Below, piece after piece: positions 33,720 through 43,480 of a stretch of DNA of 51,335 nucleotides (positions are counted from its first letter, which is position 1; each line of letters begins with the position of its first letter). Location: the NCBI RefSeq assembly GCF_014897815.1, contig NZ_JABUZG010000068.1:1-51335 (forward strand), in the 5' to 3' direction. The notes under the pieces were generated by a model. That model had not been told where the DNA came from. It saw only the letters and a program-made list of their open reading frames with translations, and did no database searches. Origin of the DNA: Psychrobacter sp. PG1. Its GTDB lineage: Bacteria > Pseudomonadota > Gammaproteobacteria > Pseudomonadales > Moraxellaceae. A program made the translations under genes and the position numbers.

Positions 33720-34664
33720 TCAATGACGCATCGCTGCTAACATCTGAGCAAGCTCATCACGAGCACCAATAAAGCCATCGATACCTTTTGGTAATAAATC
33801 TTGTGTAACCGTGTCTTGTTGATAGGCGCTACTATATTCCTCTCGCGTTAGACTCACGCGTTTCATGTCAGCCACATCTAATGACATGCTAGGTGACAGT
33901 TGCTGTATCACCTCAGTATCCATCGCTGCCAGCGCGTCGATAAGGTCAGGCGCGATGGTCAATAGATCACACCCTGCTAGCGCCAATATCTGTTCAGTCG
34001 AGCGGAAGCTTGCGCCCATCACTTGCGTATTATAGTTATGCTGCTTGTAGTATTGATAAATGCGCTTTACAGACTGCACGCCCATATCATCAGAAGCGGG
34101 CACGTTTTGACGATTTTGTTGGCGTTTTTGCCAGTCTAAAATACGACCAACGAAAGGCGATATCAGTGTCACGCCTGCATCCGCACAGGCAATTGCTTGA
34201 TGCTGTCCAAATAACAACGTTAAATTGCAGTGAATATTTTGGGTTTCAAGATAGCGTGCTGCCTCAATACCTTGCCATGTCGCGGCCATCTTAATTAATA
34301 CGCGCTCTGAGTTAACCCCTGCTTTTTGGTAAGCTTCCATAAATGCTAAGGCTTTATCAATCGTCGCCTGAGTGTCATAAGACAAACGAGCATCCACTTC
34401 GGTAGAGACGCGGCCTTGGATAAGCTCTAAAATATCACAGCCAACCTGAATGGTTAGCGCGTCAATCACTGCATCTATATTGCCATTATGACGACTCATG
34501 GTTTCTGACAGCATGCCTTGGTTGTCAGGATGGAGGAGTGCTTTGGTAATGAGGCTTGGATTGGTGGTCGCATCGATAGGTTTTAAGCGCGCAATGGCGG
34601 CAAGGTCGCCAGTATCAGCGACAATGGTGGTCATGGTACGAAGCTGTTGTAATGCGCTCATCAT
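33720..34664 (-). CDS. tal: Transaldolase
   Basis: The 314-residue enzyme moves a dihydroxyacetone unit between sugar phosphates in the pentose phosphate pathway. The N-terminal block KPIDATTNPSLITKAL and the Schiff-base lysine near K125 in ERVLIKMAATWQGIEAAR are diagnostic. CNLTLLFGQHQAIACADAG and ISPFVGRILDW follow in TalB order. Two adjacent ATGs (34664, 34661) are possible; the second is better spaced from AAGGA. It is followed on the same strand by the small exported-protein gene. Confidence 0.95.
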   Translation of the reverse strand: MMSALQQLRTMTTIVADTGDLAAIARLKPIDATTNPSLITKALLHPDNQGMLSETMSRHNGNIDAVIDALTIQVGCDILELIQGRVSTEVDARLSYDTQATIDKALAFMEAYQKAGVNSERVLIKMAATWQGIEAARYLETQNIHCNLTLLFGQHQAIACADAGVTLISPFVGRILDWQKRQQNRQNVPASDDMGVQSVKRIYQYYKQHNYNTQVMGASFRSTEQILALAGCDLLTIAPDLIDALAAMDTEVIQQLSPSMSLDVADMKRVSLTREEYSSAYQQDTVTQDLLPKGIDGFIGARDELAQMLAAMRH

Positions 34665-35181
34665 ATATCCTTTTTGATCAAAAACAGATTGTGTTCAGTT
34701 ACGTGGTGATTTTCTACTTTATAGTGCTATTTGCTATCAGTTTTAGACTGTAACATAGTTTTGAGTGGATGTTCCTTCATAGTTTTGCCGTACATCGCTG
34801 CCATATTGCCTCTGTTTGCCAATATTGACGAATTTACGCGCATTTACACATGGGCACTGTCGATAGTTTTTGTTATAGTAGACCGGGTCAGCGATCTGGC
34901 TGTTACATTTGCATGCTGGTGTGTGTGACTAACATGCGACAACACTAGACGATAGCGCTCGCAGTGCAGGGTGCTTTTGGGAGGCTGCTTGCTATTTAGT
35001 GTGATTTCTATCGAATATCATTGCTAGTATGCTTGACACCTCTGACCGTCATTGAGTGCTGACTCAGTAATGAGATGAATGATTACTAATAATTAGAAAT
35101 ACGTAAAGACTTCAAAGTTAAAAAGCAGTACCTAACTAGTAAAAAAACTCAGTAATAATTTTAGAAAAAGGATAGGCGGTA
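34665..35181. other. Divergent intergenic region between tal and pheA
   Basis: This 517-bp gap holds the tal and pheA promoters. TTGTTATAGTAG near 34870 looks like a possible -10 region for rightward transcription. I see no leader peptide rich in Phe codons with an attenuator hairpin, so classic pheA attenuation is not supported. A hydrophobic 65-codon frame (34731-34928) starts with TTG without a ribosome site and is not called. Confidence 0.45.
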
Positions 35182-36363
35182 ATGAGTGAGCAGTCATCAG
35201 AGCAAAACACGGATAAGCTAAATCAAGCCATCGCAGGGGCTAACGATACTGCAACTGAAAAAGCGTTTTTGGACGATATTCGCCAAAGTATTGATACAGT
35301 AGACTGCGAAATCCAGACACTGATTAATAACCGTGCCAAGTTGGCTCAGCAAGTGGCCGCAGTAAAGAAACAGCACATTGTCAATAACCCAACTGCCGAC
35401 AATAGCAATCCTATTTTTTATCGCCCTGAGCGTGAAGCGCAAGTGCTAAAAGCGGTGATGGAACGCAACACAGGTCCGATCGCTGATGACAAAATGGCGC
35501 GGCTGTTCCGTGAAATTATGTCGGTCTGTCTCGACTTAGAAGCACCGCAGCGCATTGCTTTCTTGGGACCAGTAGGCACATTTACTCATGCTGCTGCGCT
35601 CAAGCATTTCGGTAAAGCCGCTGATACCGTACCAATGACCACCATCACTGATGTATTTCGTGAAGTTGAAGCGGGCACAGCGATGTATGGTGTGGTGCCA
35701 GTCGAAAACTCGTCTGAGGGTGTGGTTAACCATACGTTAGATGGCTTTTTGTCTTCTACCTTAAAGATAATTGGAGAAGTTGAGCTGCCGATTCATCAGA
35801 ATTTCTTGGTCGCTGAGCATACCAAACTTGATGGTTTAAGCCGTATTTACTCGCATCAGCAGTCACTAGCGCAGTGTCGTCATTGGCTCGATGTCAATTA
35901 TCCTAATGTCGAGCGCGTGGCGGTATCGAGCAACGGCGAAGCGGCCCGCCGCTTGAAAAATGAATGGCATTCAGCAGCAATCGCCGGTGATGTGGCTGCT
36001 GCAGAATATGGCTTGCATAAGCTATATTCAAATATCGAAGACAACCCGAGCAATACCACGCGATTCCTTATCATCGGTCACGAAGCGATTGCGCCATCAG
36101 GTCAGGATAAAACGTCTATCGTTGTGTCAGCACATGACAAAGCGGGCGCATTGATCGAGATTTTGAAGCCTTTGTCTTATCATGGCGTGTCGATGACCAG
36201 TATCGAAACCCGTCCTGAGCGTCCGAATAAGTGGGCATACGTATTCTTCATTGACATGAATGGTCATATTGACGAGCCAAACGTCAGCGCTGCTATCGCT
36301 GATATCCGTCCATTGGTAAAAGATGTGCGTGTTCTAGGTTCTTATCCAAAAGCAGTGCTATAG
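35182..36363 (+). CDS. pheA: Chorismate mutase / prephenate dehydratase (P-protein)
   Basis: The 393-residue bifunctional enzyme converts chorismate via prephenate to phenylpyruvate. The chorismate mutase domain (about residues 25-115) has the family's RQSIDTVDCEIQTLINNRAKLA helix. The dehydratase begins near residue 125 with RIAFLGPVGTFTHAAALKHFG. A C-terminal ACT domain (from about 312) reads SIVVSAHDKAGALIEILKP and has ETRP in place of the usual ESRP phenylalanine-binding motif. Feedback inhibition by phenylalanine is likely from the ACT domain. AAAAAGGATAGGCGGT before the ATG is a good ribosome site. It leads the aromatic block pheA-hisC-tyrA::aroA. Confidence 0.96.
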   Translation: MSEQSSEQNTDKLNQAIAGANDTATEKAFLDDIRQSIDTVDCEIQTLINNRAKLAQQVAAVKKQHIVNNPTADNSNPIFYRPEREAQVLKAVMERNTGPIADDKMARLFREIMSVCLDLEAPQRIAFLGPVGTFTHAAALKHFGKAADTVPMTTITDVFREVEAGTAMYGVVPVENSSEGVVNHTLDGFLSSTLKIIGEVELPIHQNFLVAEHTKLDGLSRIYSHQQSLAQCRHWLDVNYPNVERVAVSSNGEAARRLKNEWHSAAIAGDVAAAEYGLHKLYSNIEDNPSNTTRFLIIGHEAIAPSGQDKTSIVVSAHDKAGALIEILKPLSYHGVSMTSIETRPERPNKWAYVFFIDMNGHIDEPNVSAAIADIRPLVKDVRVLGSYPKAVL

Positions 36364-36526
36364 TCCCTCTACTGTAAAAGAGTCATGGTGTTTACCTTGC
36401 GTGAAGCATCACATAATCATCTGCACTCGGTTGCCTTGGTTACCCTTGACTCGCTTTGAAATTGAACCAACGATATAACGCCGAATGGGTCACATCACTT
36501 GCCAAAATCATATCTAAGGATAAATC

Positions 36527-37669
36527 ATGCCGTCATCTCATTCAGTAGAGTCAAATTTATCACCGCTTGTACCTGCCTACGATAGTATTTTAGAGCTAGT
36601 GCCTTATCAAACGGGCAAGCCGATTGAAGAGTTGACGCGTGAGTATGGCGTCTCAGATGTGGTAAAACTTGCCAGTAATGAAAACCCAAGAGGCTGCTCA
36701 CCGCACGTCACGCTAGCGATTACTGAGCAATTGGGTCAGTTGGCACGTTATCCTGATGGCAACGGTTACTATCTAAAACAAGCACTGGCTGACTTCAATG
36801 ATGTCAGTGTCGAGCAGATTACTTTGGGTAATGGCTCTGATGATTTGCTTGATATTTTAGCGCGTAGTTTTGCTAGTGCTGACGATGCTATCGTTTACAG
36901 TCAATATGCCTTTATCGTTTATGCGATGTTGGCTAAAATACAAGGGGCGACAGGTATAGAAGTGCCTGCAAATCGCTTCGGTCATGATCTAAAAGCGATG
37001 AGTCAAGCGGTTCAAGACAACCCCAATACTAAAATAGTCTTTATCGCCAATCCTAATAATCCAACTGGCACGCAGCTTGAACCTCAAGAGTTACGAGCAT
37101 TTATGGCTAGTATACCAAGCTCGGTATTGGTGGTATTAGATGAGGCGTATATTGAATATAGCCCTGAGAGTAATAATCGGGCGTTGTTAGATGAATTTGA
37201 TAATGTCGTCATCGTGCGCACTTTTTCCAAAGCTTATGGACTGGCGGGTTTACGTGTCGGTTATGCGCTTAGCTCAGTGGCTGTCGCGGACTTACTCAAC
37301 CGAATCCGTCAACCATTTAACGTGAGTAGAGTGGCTTTGGCGGCGGCGGCGGCGGCACTTGCTGACTCAGACTTTATTGAAAAAACTCGTCTGATGAATG
37401 ATGAGCAAATGCGCTGGTTAGAAAAGCAGTTTGACGCATTAGGCTTGGGGTTTATTAAGTCGCATGCCAACTTTATTATGGTAGAAATAGCCGTTGAGAT
37501 GGAAGACATCACCGCTGCTTCTATTCATCAAGCATTGCTAGAGCAGGGTGTTATCGTCCGTCCATTAGAGGGCTATGGCTTACCTCATTGGCTGCGTATC
37601 ACAGTAGGGGTGGCAGAAGAAAATATGCGCCTGATTGATACACTGCGCTCAATCTTGACTGATAATTGA
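36527..37669 (+). CDS. hisC: Histidinol-phosphate/aromatic aminotransferase (HisC2-like)
   Basis: The 380-residue PLP enzyme of fold type I carries the cofactor lysine at K235 in RTFSKAYGLAGLRVGY. ANPNNPTGTQ and VLDEAYIEY are the other PLP-contacting blocks, and LASNENPRG near residue 45 is the substrate arm. The family makes histidinol phosphate. Its place between pheA and tyrA, as in Pseudomonas, suggests it also transaminates phenylpyruvate, hydroxyphenylpyruvate or prephenate. A second hisC elsewhere in the genome is expected but not visible. ATCTAAGGATAAATC precedes the ATG. Confidence 0.93.
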   Translation: MPSSHSVESNLSPLVPAYDSILELVPYQTGKPIEELTREYGVSDVVKLASNENPRGCSPHVTLAITEQLGQLARYPDGNGYYLKQALADFNDVSVEQITLGNGSDDLLDILARSFASADDAIVYSQYAFIVYAMLAKIQGATGIEVPANRFGHDLKAMSQAVQDNPNTKIVFIANPNNPTGTQLEPQELRAFMASIPSSVLVVLDEAYIEYSPESNNRALLDEFDNVVIVRTFSKAYGLAGLRVGYALSSVAVADLLNRIRQPFNVSRVALAAAAAALADSDFIEKTRLMNDEQMRWLEKQFDALGLGFIKSHANFIMVEIAVEMEDITAASIHQALLEQGVIVRPLEGYGLPHWLRITVGVAEENMRLIDTLRSILTDN

Positions 37670-37756
37670 TCAGAAGTATGTTAGGTCGTTTTGGATAAGT
37701 AAATAATTTATTAATCATTTTCATGACACTAGCGTCGGCTTGTTTTAGTCATTCTG

Positions 37757-40147
37757 ATGCTAGTTTGTTTAACGAGAAAAGCCGTGAGTCGCCAGCAAAA
37801 CAATATAAGCAATCAAAACAATAATATGCAGTGTATGAATACTCAGCCGCCGTTATTTAAACAGATTTGTGTGATTGGTCTAGGGCTTATCGGTGCGAGC
37901 CTTGCCCAAGCCATTAAAGACAATGGTTTGAGTGAGCGCTTAGTGGCGGTTGATAGACATGTACCAAGCATCGACGAAGCCATTCAGCACGGCTTATTAG
38001 ACGCTGGTAGTGCTGTCTTAAGTGAGGTAGTGTTTGGTAGTGATTTGATTGTTATCGCTGTACCAGTACAGGCTGTGCAAGCCGTATTTATCGATATCAA
38101 AGCGGCGATGGATAATGGACAACTTGCCACTGATTGCATCATTACTGATGTTTGTAGCACCAAGGTCAATATCATTGACGCTGCCAAAGCCGTCTTTGGC
38201 TCATTGCCTATAGGTCTTGTTCCAGCGCATCCGATTGCGGGTGCTGAGAATTCAGGATATCATGCCAGACGCGCGACATTGTTTGTGAATCATAGTGTCA
38301 TTATCTGCGAGCTGCCAACGACCAATGATAACGCTATCGCTAAGCTGCGGCAGTTATGGGAAGCGGTGGGTGCAAACGTTATGTCAATGGATGCGGAACA
38401 CCACGATCGTATATTGGCGCATACCAGTCATTTGCCACATCTGCTTGCCTTCAATTTGGTTGAGCAGCTGGCAAGCCATGATGATAATTTAGATATGTTT
38501 CGCTATGCAGCGGGCGGCTTTCGTGACTTTAGCCGCATCGCTGCCAGTGATCCTAAAATGTGGCATGATATATTTTTTGCCAACGAAAGCGCGATTGTTA
38601 GCGCCCTTGATGAGTATGGCGTTTACCTACAGACCATGCGTCAGCTTATCATCGATAAAGATTCAACCGCCCTGATGGGACTTTTGGGCCGCGCGCAAGC
38701 CGCACGGCGACATTTTGGCCATATGTTAGCCAGCACCCCTTATACGGATACTTCTGCCATGTCAGCTTCTTATAATATTACTCCTAGCAATACTGTATTG
38801 GGCACTATTGCCATTCCTGGTGACAAGTCTATCTCGCATCGCAGCATTATGCTGGGCAGCCTTGCGACAGGCGTGACCAATGTCACTGGATTTTTGGAAG
38901 GGGAAGATGCGCTTGCCACCTTGCAAGCATTCCGTGATATGGGCGTGACCATTGAAGGGCCTGATAACGGAAAATTGACCATTCATGGCGTGGGTATGAA
39001 CGGTCTGAAACCGAGTAAAACACCATTGTATATGGGCAACTCAGGTACTAGCATGCGCCTGCTGGCTGGTATTTTGGCGGCGCAATCATTTGACAGCGTG
39101 TTGACAGGCGATACCAGCCTGAACAAGCGCCCAATGGAGCGTGTGGCCGCACCTTTACGCGAGATGGGCGCAGTCATTCAAAGCACGGGTCATAGTGGTA
39201 CGGCGCCACTTAGTATCACTGGTCGAGCGACTATCGGTAAGCCATTACAAGGCATCGATTATGAGATGCCTGTGGCTTCTGCGCAGATTAAATCCTGCTT
39301 GTTGCTGGCTGGACTTTGGGCAGAAGGCACCACAACCGTTACCCAACCGGAAGTCAGTCGTGACCATACCGAGCGTATGCTTTCAGCTTTTGGTTATCCA
39401 GTAACGGTTGATGGCAACCGCATCAGTGTAGCAGGTGGCGGGCAACTCACAGGTGGTGATATTGCTGTCCCTGCTGATATATCCTCTGCGGCATTTTTTA
39501 TGGTCGCTGCTGCGATCAGCCAAAATAGCGAGCTGACCTTGACGCAAGTAGGTATTAATCCGACACGCACGGGCATTATCGATATCTTAAAATTAATGCA
39601 AGCAGATATTAGCCTAAGCAATGAGACACATGTGGGCGGCGAACCAGTGGCTGATATCACTATTCGTAGCTCAAGCCTAAAAGGTATTGATATCCCAGAA
39701 TATTTAGTACCATTAGCGATTGATGAATTCCCAGTATTGTTTATTGCTGCCAGCTGTGCGCAAGGTCGTACGGTGTTAACTGGTGCTAAAGAGCTGCGCG
39801 TAAAAGAGTCTGATCGTATTGCAGTTATGGCAGAAGGATTACAAACACTGGGTATTGACTGTACAGTGACGGAAGATGGGCTAATCATCGAAGGTAAGGG
39901 CATTGAACGCGAAGGTATTGAGGGTCAAAATAGCAAGGTCAATAATAGCCAGCCTGTCTTTGGTGGCGGTCATATTACCTCGCACCATGATCATCGCATT
40001 GCTATGAGTTTTGCCATTGCCAGCTTACGTGCATCCAAGCAAATTACTATTGAAGGCGTTGAGACCGTCAATACCAGTTTCCCAGAATTTGCAGAGCTTG
40101 CCAATCACATTGGAATGTCTATTAAAGTTGATAATGCTGCGGTTTAA
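37757..40147 (+). CDS. tyrA-aroA: Prephenate dehydrogenase / EPSP synthase fusion (TyrA::AroA)
   Basis: One 796-codon frame joins two enzymes of the shikimate and tyrosine routes. Residues about 30-330 are an NAD(P)-dependent prephenate/arogenate dehydrogenase: VIGLGLIGASLAQAI, VPAHPIAGAENSGY, HTSHLPHLLAF. From about 345 the EPSP synthase follows: IPGDKSISHRSIMLG (K at the PEP/shikimate-3-phosphate site), GNSGTSMRLLAGIL, NKRPMERVAAPLREMG, and GGGHITSHHDHRIAMSFA near the end. The fusion is known in Pseudomonas, Acinetobacter and Psychrobacter relatives. The start is unsure: 37757 has no clear ribosome site, and GTG 37784 or ATGs at 37826/37835 would remove Asn/Gln-rich residues that have no family counterpart. 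Confidence 0.94.
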   Translation: MLVCLTRKAVSRQQNNISNQNNNMQCMNTQPPLFKQICVIGLGLIGASLAQAIKDNGLSERLVAVDRHVPSIDEAIQHGLLDAGSAVLSEVVFGSDLIVIAVPVQAVQAVFIDIKAAMDNGQLATDCIITDVCSTKVNIIDAAKAVFGSLPIGLVPAHPIAGAENSGYHARRATLFVNHSVIICELPTTNDNAIAKLRQLWEAVGANVMSMDAEHHDRILAHTSHLPHLLAFNLVEQLASHDDNLDMFRYAAGGFRDFSRIAASDPKMWHDIFFANESAIVSALDEYGVYLQTMRQLIIDKDSTALMGLLGRAQAARRHFGHMLASTPYTDTSAMSASYNITPSNTVLGTIAIPGDKSISHRSIMLGSLATGVTNVTGFLEGEDALATLQAFRDMGVTIEGPDNGKLTIHGVGMNGLKPSKTPLYMGNSGTSMRLLAGILAAQSFDSVLTGDTSLNKRPMERVAAPLREMGAVIQSTGHSGTAPLSITGRATIGKPLQGIDYEMPVASAQIKSCLLLAGLWAEGTTTVTQPEVSRDHTERMLSAFGYPVTVDGNRISVAGGGQLTGGDIAVPADISSAAFFMVAAAISQNSELTLTQVGINPTRTGIIDILKLMQADISLSNETHVGGEPVADITIRSSSLKGIDIPEYLVPLAIDEFPVLFIAASCAQGRTVLTGAKELRVKESDRIAVMAEGLQTLGIDCTVTEDGLIIEGKGIEREGIEGQNSKVNNSQPVFGGGHITSHHDHRIAMSFAIASLRASKQITIEGVETVNTSFPEFAELANHIGMSIKVDNAAV

Positions 40148-40454
40148 TACCACAAACTATATTAACTTGCTGAATAGTATTATTGGCTTTTGCAAGGTTG
40201 AGCTTTAAAGTACTGACTTGTAAAATGCTGGCTACAGCATTCAATAAAGTCTAAAAAGTTGCTCATTAGCCTTGATGTAAATGTTATTTTCAAAGTTGTT
40301 ATCGTTAGCAATGTGTTGATGCCTATATTGGCATGAGCGCATTGCTTTTTAACTTGTATCCTATCTGTAGTGACCCTGCGCTTTTGCCATTGAATTGATA
40401 TAAACATTAATATGGGGCAAGAGTGCGCTTTGCTCTAAAAAGTTGTACTGTACT

Positions 40455-41417
40455 ATGACCACCCAAAACGTCATCAAAAAACCAGTTACGCCCATTAAAA
40501 CAACCAGACGTGGCATCATCACCGCACTCATTGCCTTTTTTATCTGGGGTGGGTTTCCATTATATTTTAAACAATTGGCCGCCTACGATGCGACCGAGAT
40601 TATCGGTCATCGTATTATTTGGACGTTTGCTTGCTTGCTTATCGTGTTGGTAGTCACCAAGCGCTGGCAATGGATCGATACCTTAAAGAAAAATCCGAGA
40701 TGGATCGCGTTCTCATTTATATCGGGTTTGATTATTGCCACCAACTGGCTCACTTATGTATGGGCCGTCAATCACGACCGTATTCTCGAAGCCAGTTTGG
40801 GGTATTTTATCGGACCATTGGTGGGCGTTGCGCTATCGATGATTTTATTCAAAGAGCGCTTACGTACGCTGCAATGGGTTGCCATCGGTTTCGCCTTATT
40901 ATCCGTAGTCATTCAAGTGGTTATGATTGGTAGCTTGCCATGGATATCACTGATTTTAGCCTTTAGTTTTAGTACTTATGGCACCATTCAACGGCAGACA
41001 CCTTTGACGGCAGTCGATGCTATGTTTGTCGAAACAACGATGTTGGTGCCGATTTGCTTATGGTGGTTCTGGCAAGCAGATGTGGTCAGCAGTCAATTGA
41101 GTTTTTGGTTTAGTCCGAATATTTGGCTACTAATGATCGCAGGGCCGATTACCTTGATACCGCTATTATTGTTTAATAAATCTACCAAGCTCGTTGCTTA
41201 TAGCATTTTAAGTTTTATGAATTATCTGACGCCGACCTTTATCTTCTTCTTAGCGGTGTTCTATTATAACGAGCCATTTGATTTACAGCGTCTTGCAGTG
41301 TTTGGTTTGATTTGGTTTGGTCTGTTATTATTCAGCATTGACTTATGGCGTCATCGCCCTAGTAAAGCGCTAAAAGCTGCGCGTTTGCGTGAAGAGGCGT
41401 TGCAGAAAACCAATTAA
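40455..41417 (+). CDS. rarD: RarD-type EamA transporter
   Basis: The 320-residue inner-membrane protein has about ten transmembrane segments. GIITALIAFFIWGGFPLYFKQL and ATEIIGHRIIWT form the RarD start, followed by NWLTYVWAVNHDRILEASLGYFIGPL, the best family marker. In E. coli RarD was linked to chloramphenicol sensitivity; its natural substrate is unknown. ATG 40455 is chosen over a TTG at 40443. It stands 51 bp upstream of folB. Confidence 0.93.
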   Translation: MTTQNVIKKPVTPIKTTRRGIITALIAFFIWGGFPLYFKQLAAYDATEIIGHRIIWTFACLLIVLVVTKRWQWIDTLKKNPRWIAFSFISGLIIATNWLTYVWAVNHDRILEASLGYFIGPLVGVALSMILFKERLRTLQWVAIGFALLSVVIQVVMIGSLPWISLILAFSFSTYGTIQRQTPLTAVDAMFVETTMLVPICLWWFWQADVVSSQLSFWFSPNIWLLMIAGPITLIPLLLFNKSTKLVAYSILSFMNYLTPTFIFFLAVFYYNEPFDLQRLAVFGLIWFGLLLFSIDLWRHRPSKALKAARLREEALQKTN

Positions 41418-41467
41418 AAAACCTGAGTTCAAAATTTAATTAAAATTTAGCAAACAAGGATGAGAGC

Positions 41468-41878
41468 ATGTTTCATACCGAATCTGATGTAGTATTCGTT
41501 AAAGGCTTGACAGTAGAAGCAGTCATCGGTGTTTACGCGTGGGAGCGTGCAATCACGCAGCCGCTGCTGATTGATATAGCACTTGAAACAGATATCAGCC
41601 GTGCGGCTATCTCAGATGATGTCAATGATGCGCTGAATTATAAAGCGGTTTGCGATGATGTGAGCGCGTGGTGTCAAGCAATTAAAGCGCAGTTGCTAGA
41701 GCATTTAGCGGGGCAAATCGCTGATAAGTTGCTTGCCAAATATAGCTGTCATAAAATCACTTTAAGCATTGCTAAGCCTACTGCTATAAAGCAAGCCGAT
41801 GCGGTTGGGGTACAGATCACGCGTTATGCAACGGTCATTGAAAATAAGCCAATTGTAAGCAAGGACGATGATGCATAA
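41468..41878 (+). CDS. folB: Dihydroneopterin aldolase
   Basis: The 136-residue enzyme cleaves dihydroneopterin in folate synthesis. Family blocks are FVKGLTVEAVIGVYAWERAITQPLLIDI, with the pterin-contacting glutamate, and LNYKAVCDDVSAWC. LLEHLAGQIADKLLAKY is the helix with the substrate glutamate, and ISIAKPTAIKQADAVGVQITR carries the catalytic lysine area. AAACAAGGATGAGAGC precedes the ATG. It overlaps folK by 11 bp, so the two are translationally coupled. Confidence 0.94.
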   Translation: MFHTESDVVFVKGLTVEAVIGVYAWERAITQPLLIDIALETDISRAAISDDVNDALNYKAVCDDVSAWCQAIKAQLLEHLAGQIADKLLAKYSCHKITLSIAKPTAIKQADAVGVQITRYATVIENKPIVSKDDDA

Positions 41879-42464
41879 TATGCATAAAAATTTGGCTGAT
41901 TTGAGTCTTGAAACGCTAAAAAAGCAGACGCCTGAACAGTTGGAAACACAATCTGTGACGGCAGTATTATTGGCTTTAGGCAGTAATTATCAAGCTGAAC
42001 ATTATCTGCCGCTTGTCCGAAAGGATCTAGCGGCGCTAGGGGAAATACAGTTATCTACTGCGTTTGAAAATCCTGACTTTACATCGACCGAAGCGCAACC
42101 AAAGCCCGATTATACCAATCAGTGCGTTTATCTGCGTTTGGTAGAGCCAATGACACTGCAACAGTTACAGCAGGTTTTTAAAGATCTTGAAGGTGACTGT
42201 CATAGACAGCGTCTAACAGAAGCTCAGACGCCAATAAAAAAAGTTACGATGGATATCGACATTCTATTGATAGAAACGCTATTAATAGGAGCTATGTCTG
42301 ATGAAAATAGCCTAAGCAGCAATAAGGAATTTGAAGAGTCTAATTGGATTGTAATGGCAGATCGTTACCCATTCAAAGCGCATGAAAGAGCAGGGGTAGA
42401 GGAGTTGATTAAAGGTCATTTTTTAAAAGGTCACATGAAGCAGCCAAGATGCTATTCTAAATAA
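41868..42464 (+). CDS. folK: HPPK (2-amino-4-hydroxy-6-hydroxymethyldihydropteridine pyrophosphokinase), divergent
   Basis: The 198-residue protein is the next folate enzyme after FolB, adding pyrophosphate from ATP to the pterin. VTAVLLALGSNYQAEHYL is the HPPK N-terminus. The two metal-binding aspartates are in VTMDIDILLIE. The stretch before it (GDCHRQRLTEAQTPIKK) replaces the usual LGR.R...GPR, so the sequence is divergent. The N-terminus has a 25-residue extension, and the C-terminal half contains an insertion rich in Ser/Asn. Overlap with folB supports the call. ATG ATG at 41868/41871 are both possible. Confidence 0.85.
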   Translation: MMHNMHKNLADLSLETLKKQTPEQLETQSVTAVLLALGSNYQAEHYLPLVRKDLAALGEIQLSTAFENPDFTSTEAQPKPDYTNQCVYLRLVEPMTLQQLQQVFKDLEGDCHRQRLTEAQTPIKKVTMDIDILLIETLLIGAMSDENSLSSNKEFEESNWIVMADRYPFKAHERAGVEELIKGHFLKGHMKQPRCYSK

Positions 42465-42572
42465 GTAGAAGTTATTGAAGACACGCCTTAGTGTTTTTCT
42501 TAAAACCTCTCAAAATAAAAGCTGAGCAAAATGCCTAGCCTATATCACATTTAAAAAGTTTAACTATTACGC

Positions 42573-43307
42573 CTACTGTGCGGTCAAACCACCATCAACG
42601 ACAAACTCTGAACCTGTCGAGTAGCTTGAGTCATCAGAGGCTAAAAACAACACCATGCCGCTGACTTCTTCTGGCTGAGCCACACGCCTCATCGGAATAG
42701 TTTTGGCAAATGCTTCAACCGCATCTTTGGTATCGCCTTGCATAATCATCGGTGTGGCAATGACGCCTGGATGAATGGAGTTCACGCGAATGCCATGAGG
42801 GGCACACTCTAATGCTGCCGCTTTGGTCATACCGCGTACCGCAAACTTAGAATCGGTATAACCGATAGCGCCGCCAACCAAGCCATTAATTGATGAGATA
42901 TTGATGATAGAACCTTGTTTGGCGGCTTTCATCGTTGGAATGACTGCTTTCATGCCTAAAAAGACCGATACTTGGTTAATCTCTAGAATCTTGCGATACG
43001 CTTCTACCGAGGTATCTAAAATAGATTTGTGAGTGGTGATACCTGCATTATTAACCAGTACATCAATTCGACCAAATTTTTCCTGTGTTTCTTTAGCGAC
43101 TTGCGTCCAATCTTCTTCACTAGTGACGTCATGCTTAATAAATAGAGCGCTATCGCCAAGCTCTTTTGCTAATGCATCGCCTTTATCAGAGTTGATGTCG
43201 GTCAAGACCACTTTAGCGCCTTCTGCCATACACAAACGTGCATGAGTCTCGCCCATGCCTTGGGCGGCACCAGTAATAATGATAACTTTATCTTGTAAAC
43301 GAGCCAT
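42573..43307 (-). CDS. Short-chain dehydrogenase/reductase, hydroxysteroid/alcohol dehydrogenase type
   Basis: The 244-residue classical SDR has TGAAQGMG at residues 12-19, the NNAGI block at 86-90, the catalytic S138/S139 region, Y150 and K154, and the C-terminal GSEFVVDGG. VLTDIN after the second strand, with Asp at the strand end, favours NAD(H). Close relatives are annotated as 3-alpha/20-beta-hydroxysteroid or cyclopentanol dehydrogenases; the real substrate is unknown. ATG 43307 is preferred (AGGAAAACTC upstream) over an earlier start at 43355 which would add 16 unrelated residues. It is convergent with folK. Confidence 0.92.
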   Translation of the reverse strand: MARLQDKVIIITGAAQGMGETHARLCMAEGAKVVLTDINSDKGDALAKELGDSALFIKHDVTSEEDWTQVAKETQEKFGRIDVLVNNAGITTHKSILDTSVEAYRKILEINQVSVFLGMKAVIPTMKAAKQGSIINISSINGLVGGAIGYTDSKFAVRGMTKAAALECAPHGIRVNSIHPGVIATPMIMQGDTKDAVEAFAKTIPMRRVAQPEEVSGMVLFLASDDSSYSTGSEFVVDGGLTAQ

Positions 43308-43480
43308 GAGTTTTCCTGTTTTTTTAGTTATGAATAATGAAAGAGTATAGGACACAATCGCTAAATACTCCTTAGTGATTATGAAACCAAAAGTGAATAC
43401 TTTATGCTTTTAAAGGATAGCTTTAAACATAGCTTTGAATAATGTTTTGGGCTGATTTTTTTAAATAATGTAGTGAGGAA

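Noticed and set aside
34731..34928. Hydrophobic 65-codon frame upstream of pheA, possible leader or small membrane protein
   Set aside because: It has a TTG start without a ribosome site and no Phe-codon run or attenuator hairpin.
42477..42490. GAAGACACGCCTTA after folK, similar to the MITE terminal repeat
   Set aside because: Only about 14 bases resemble the repeat end, with mismatches, and the internal sequence does not align, so it is not called as a remnant.
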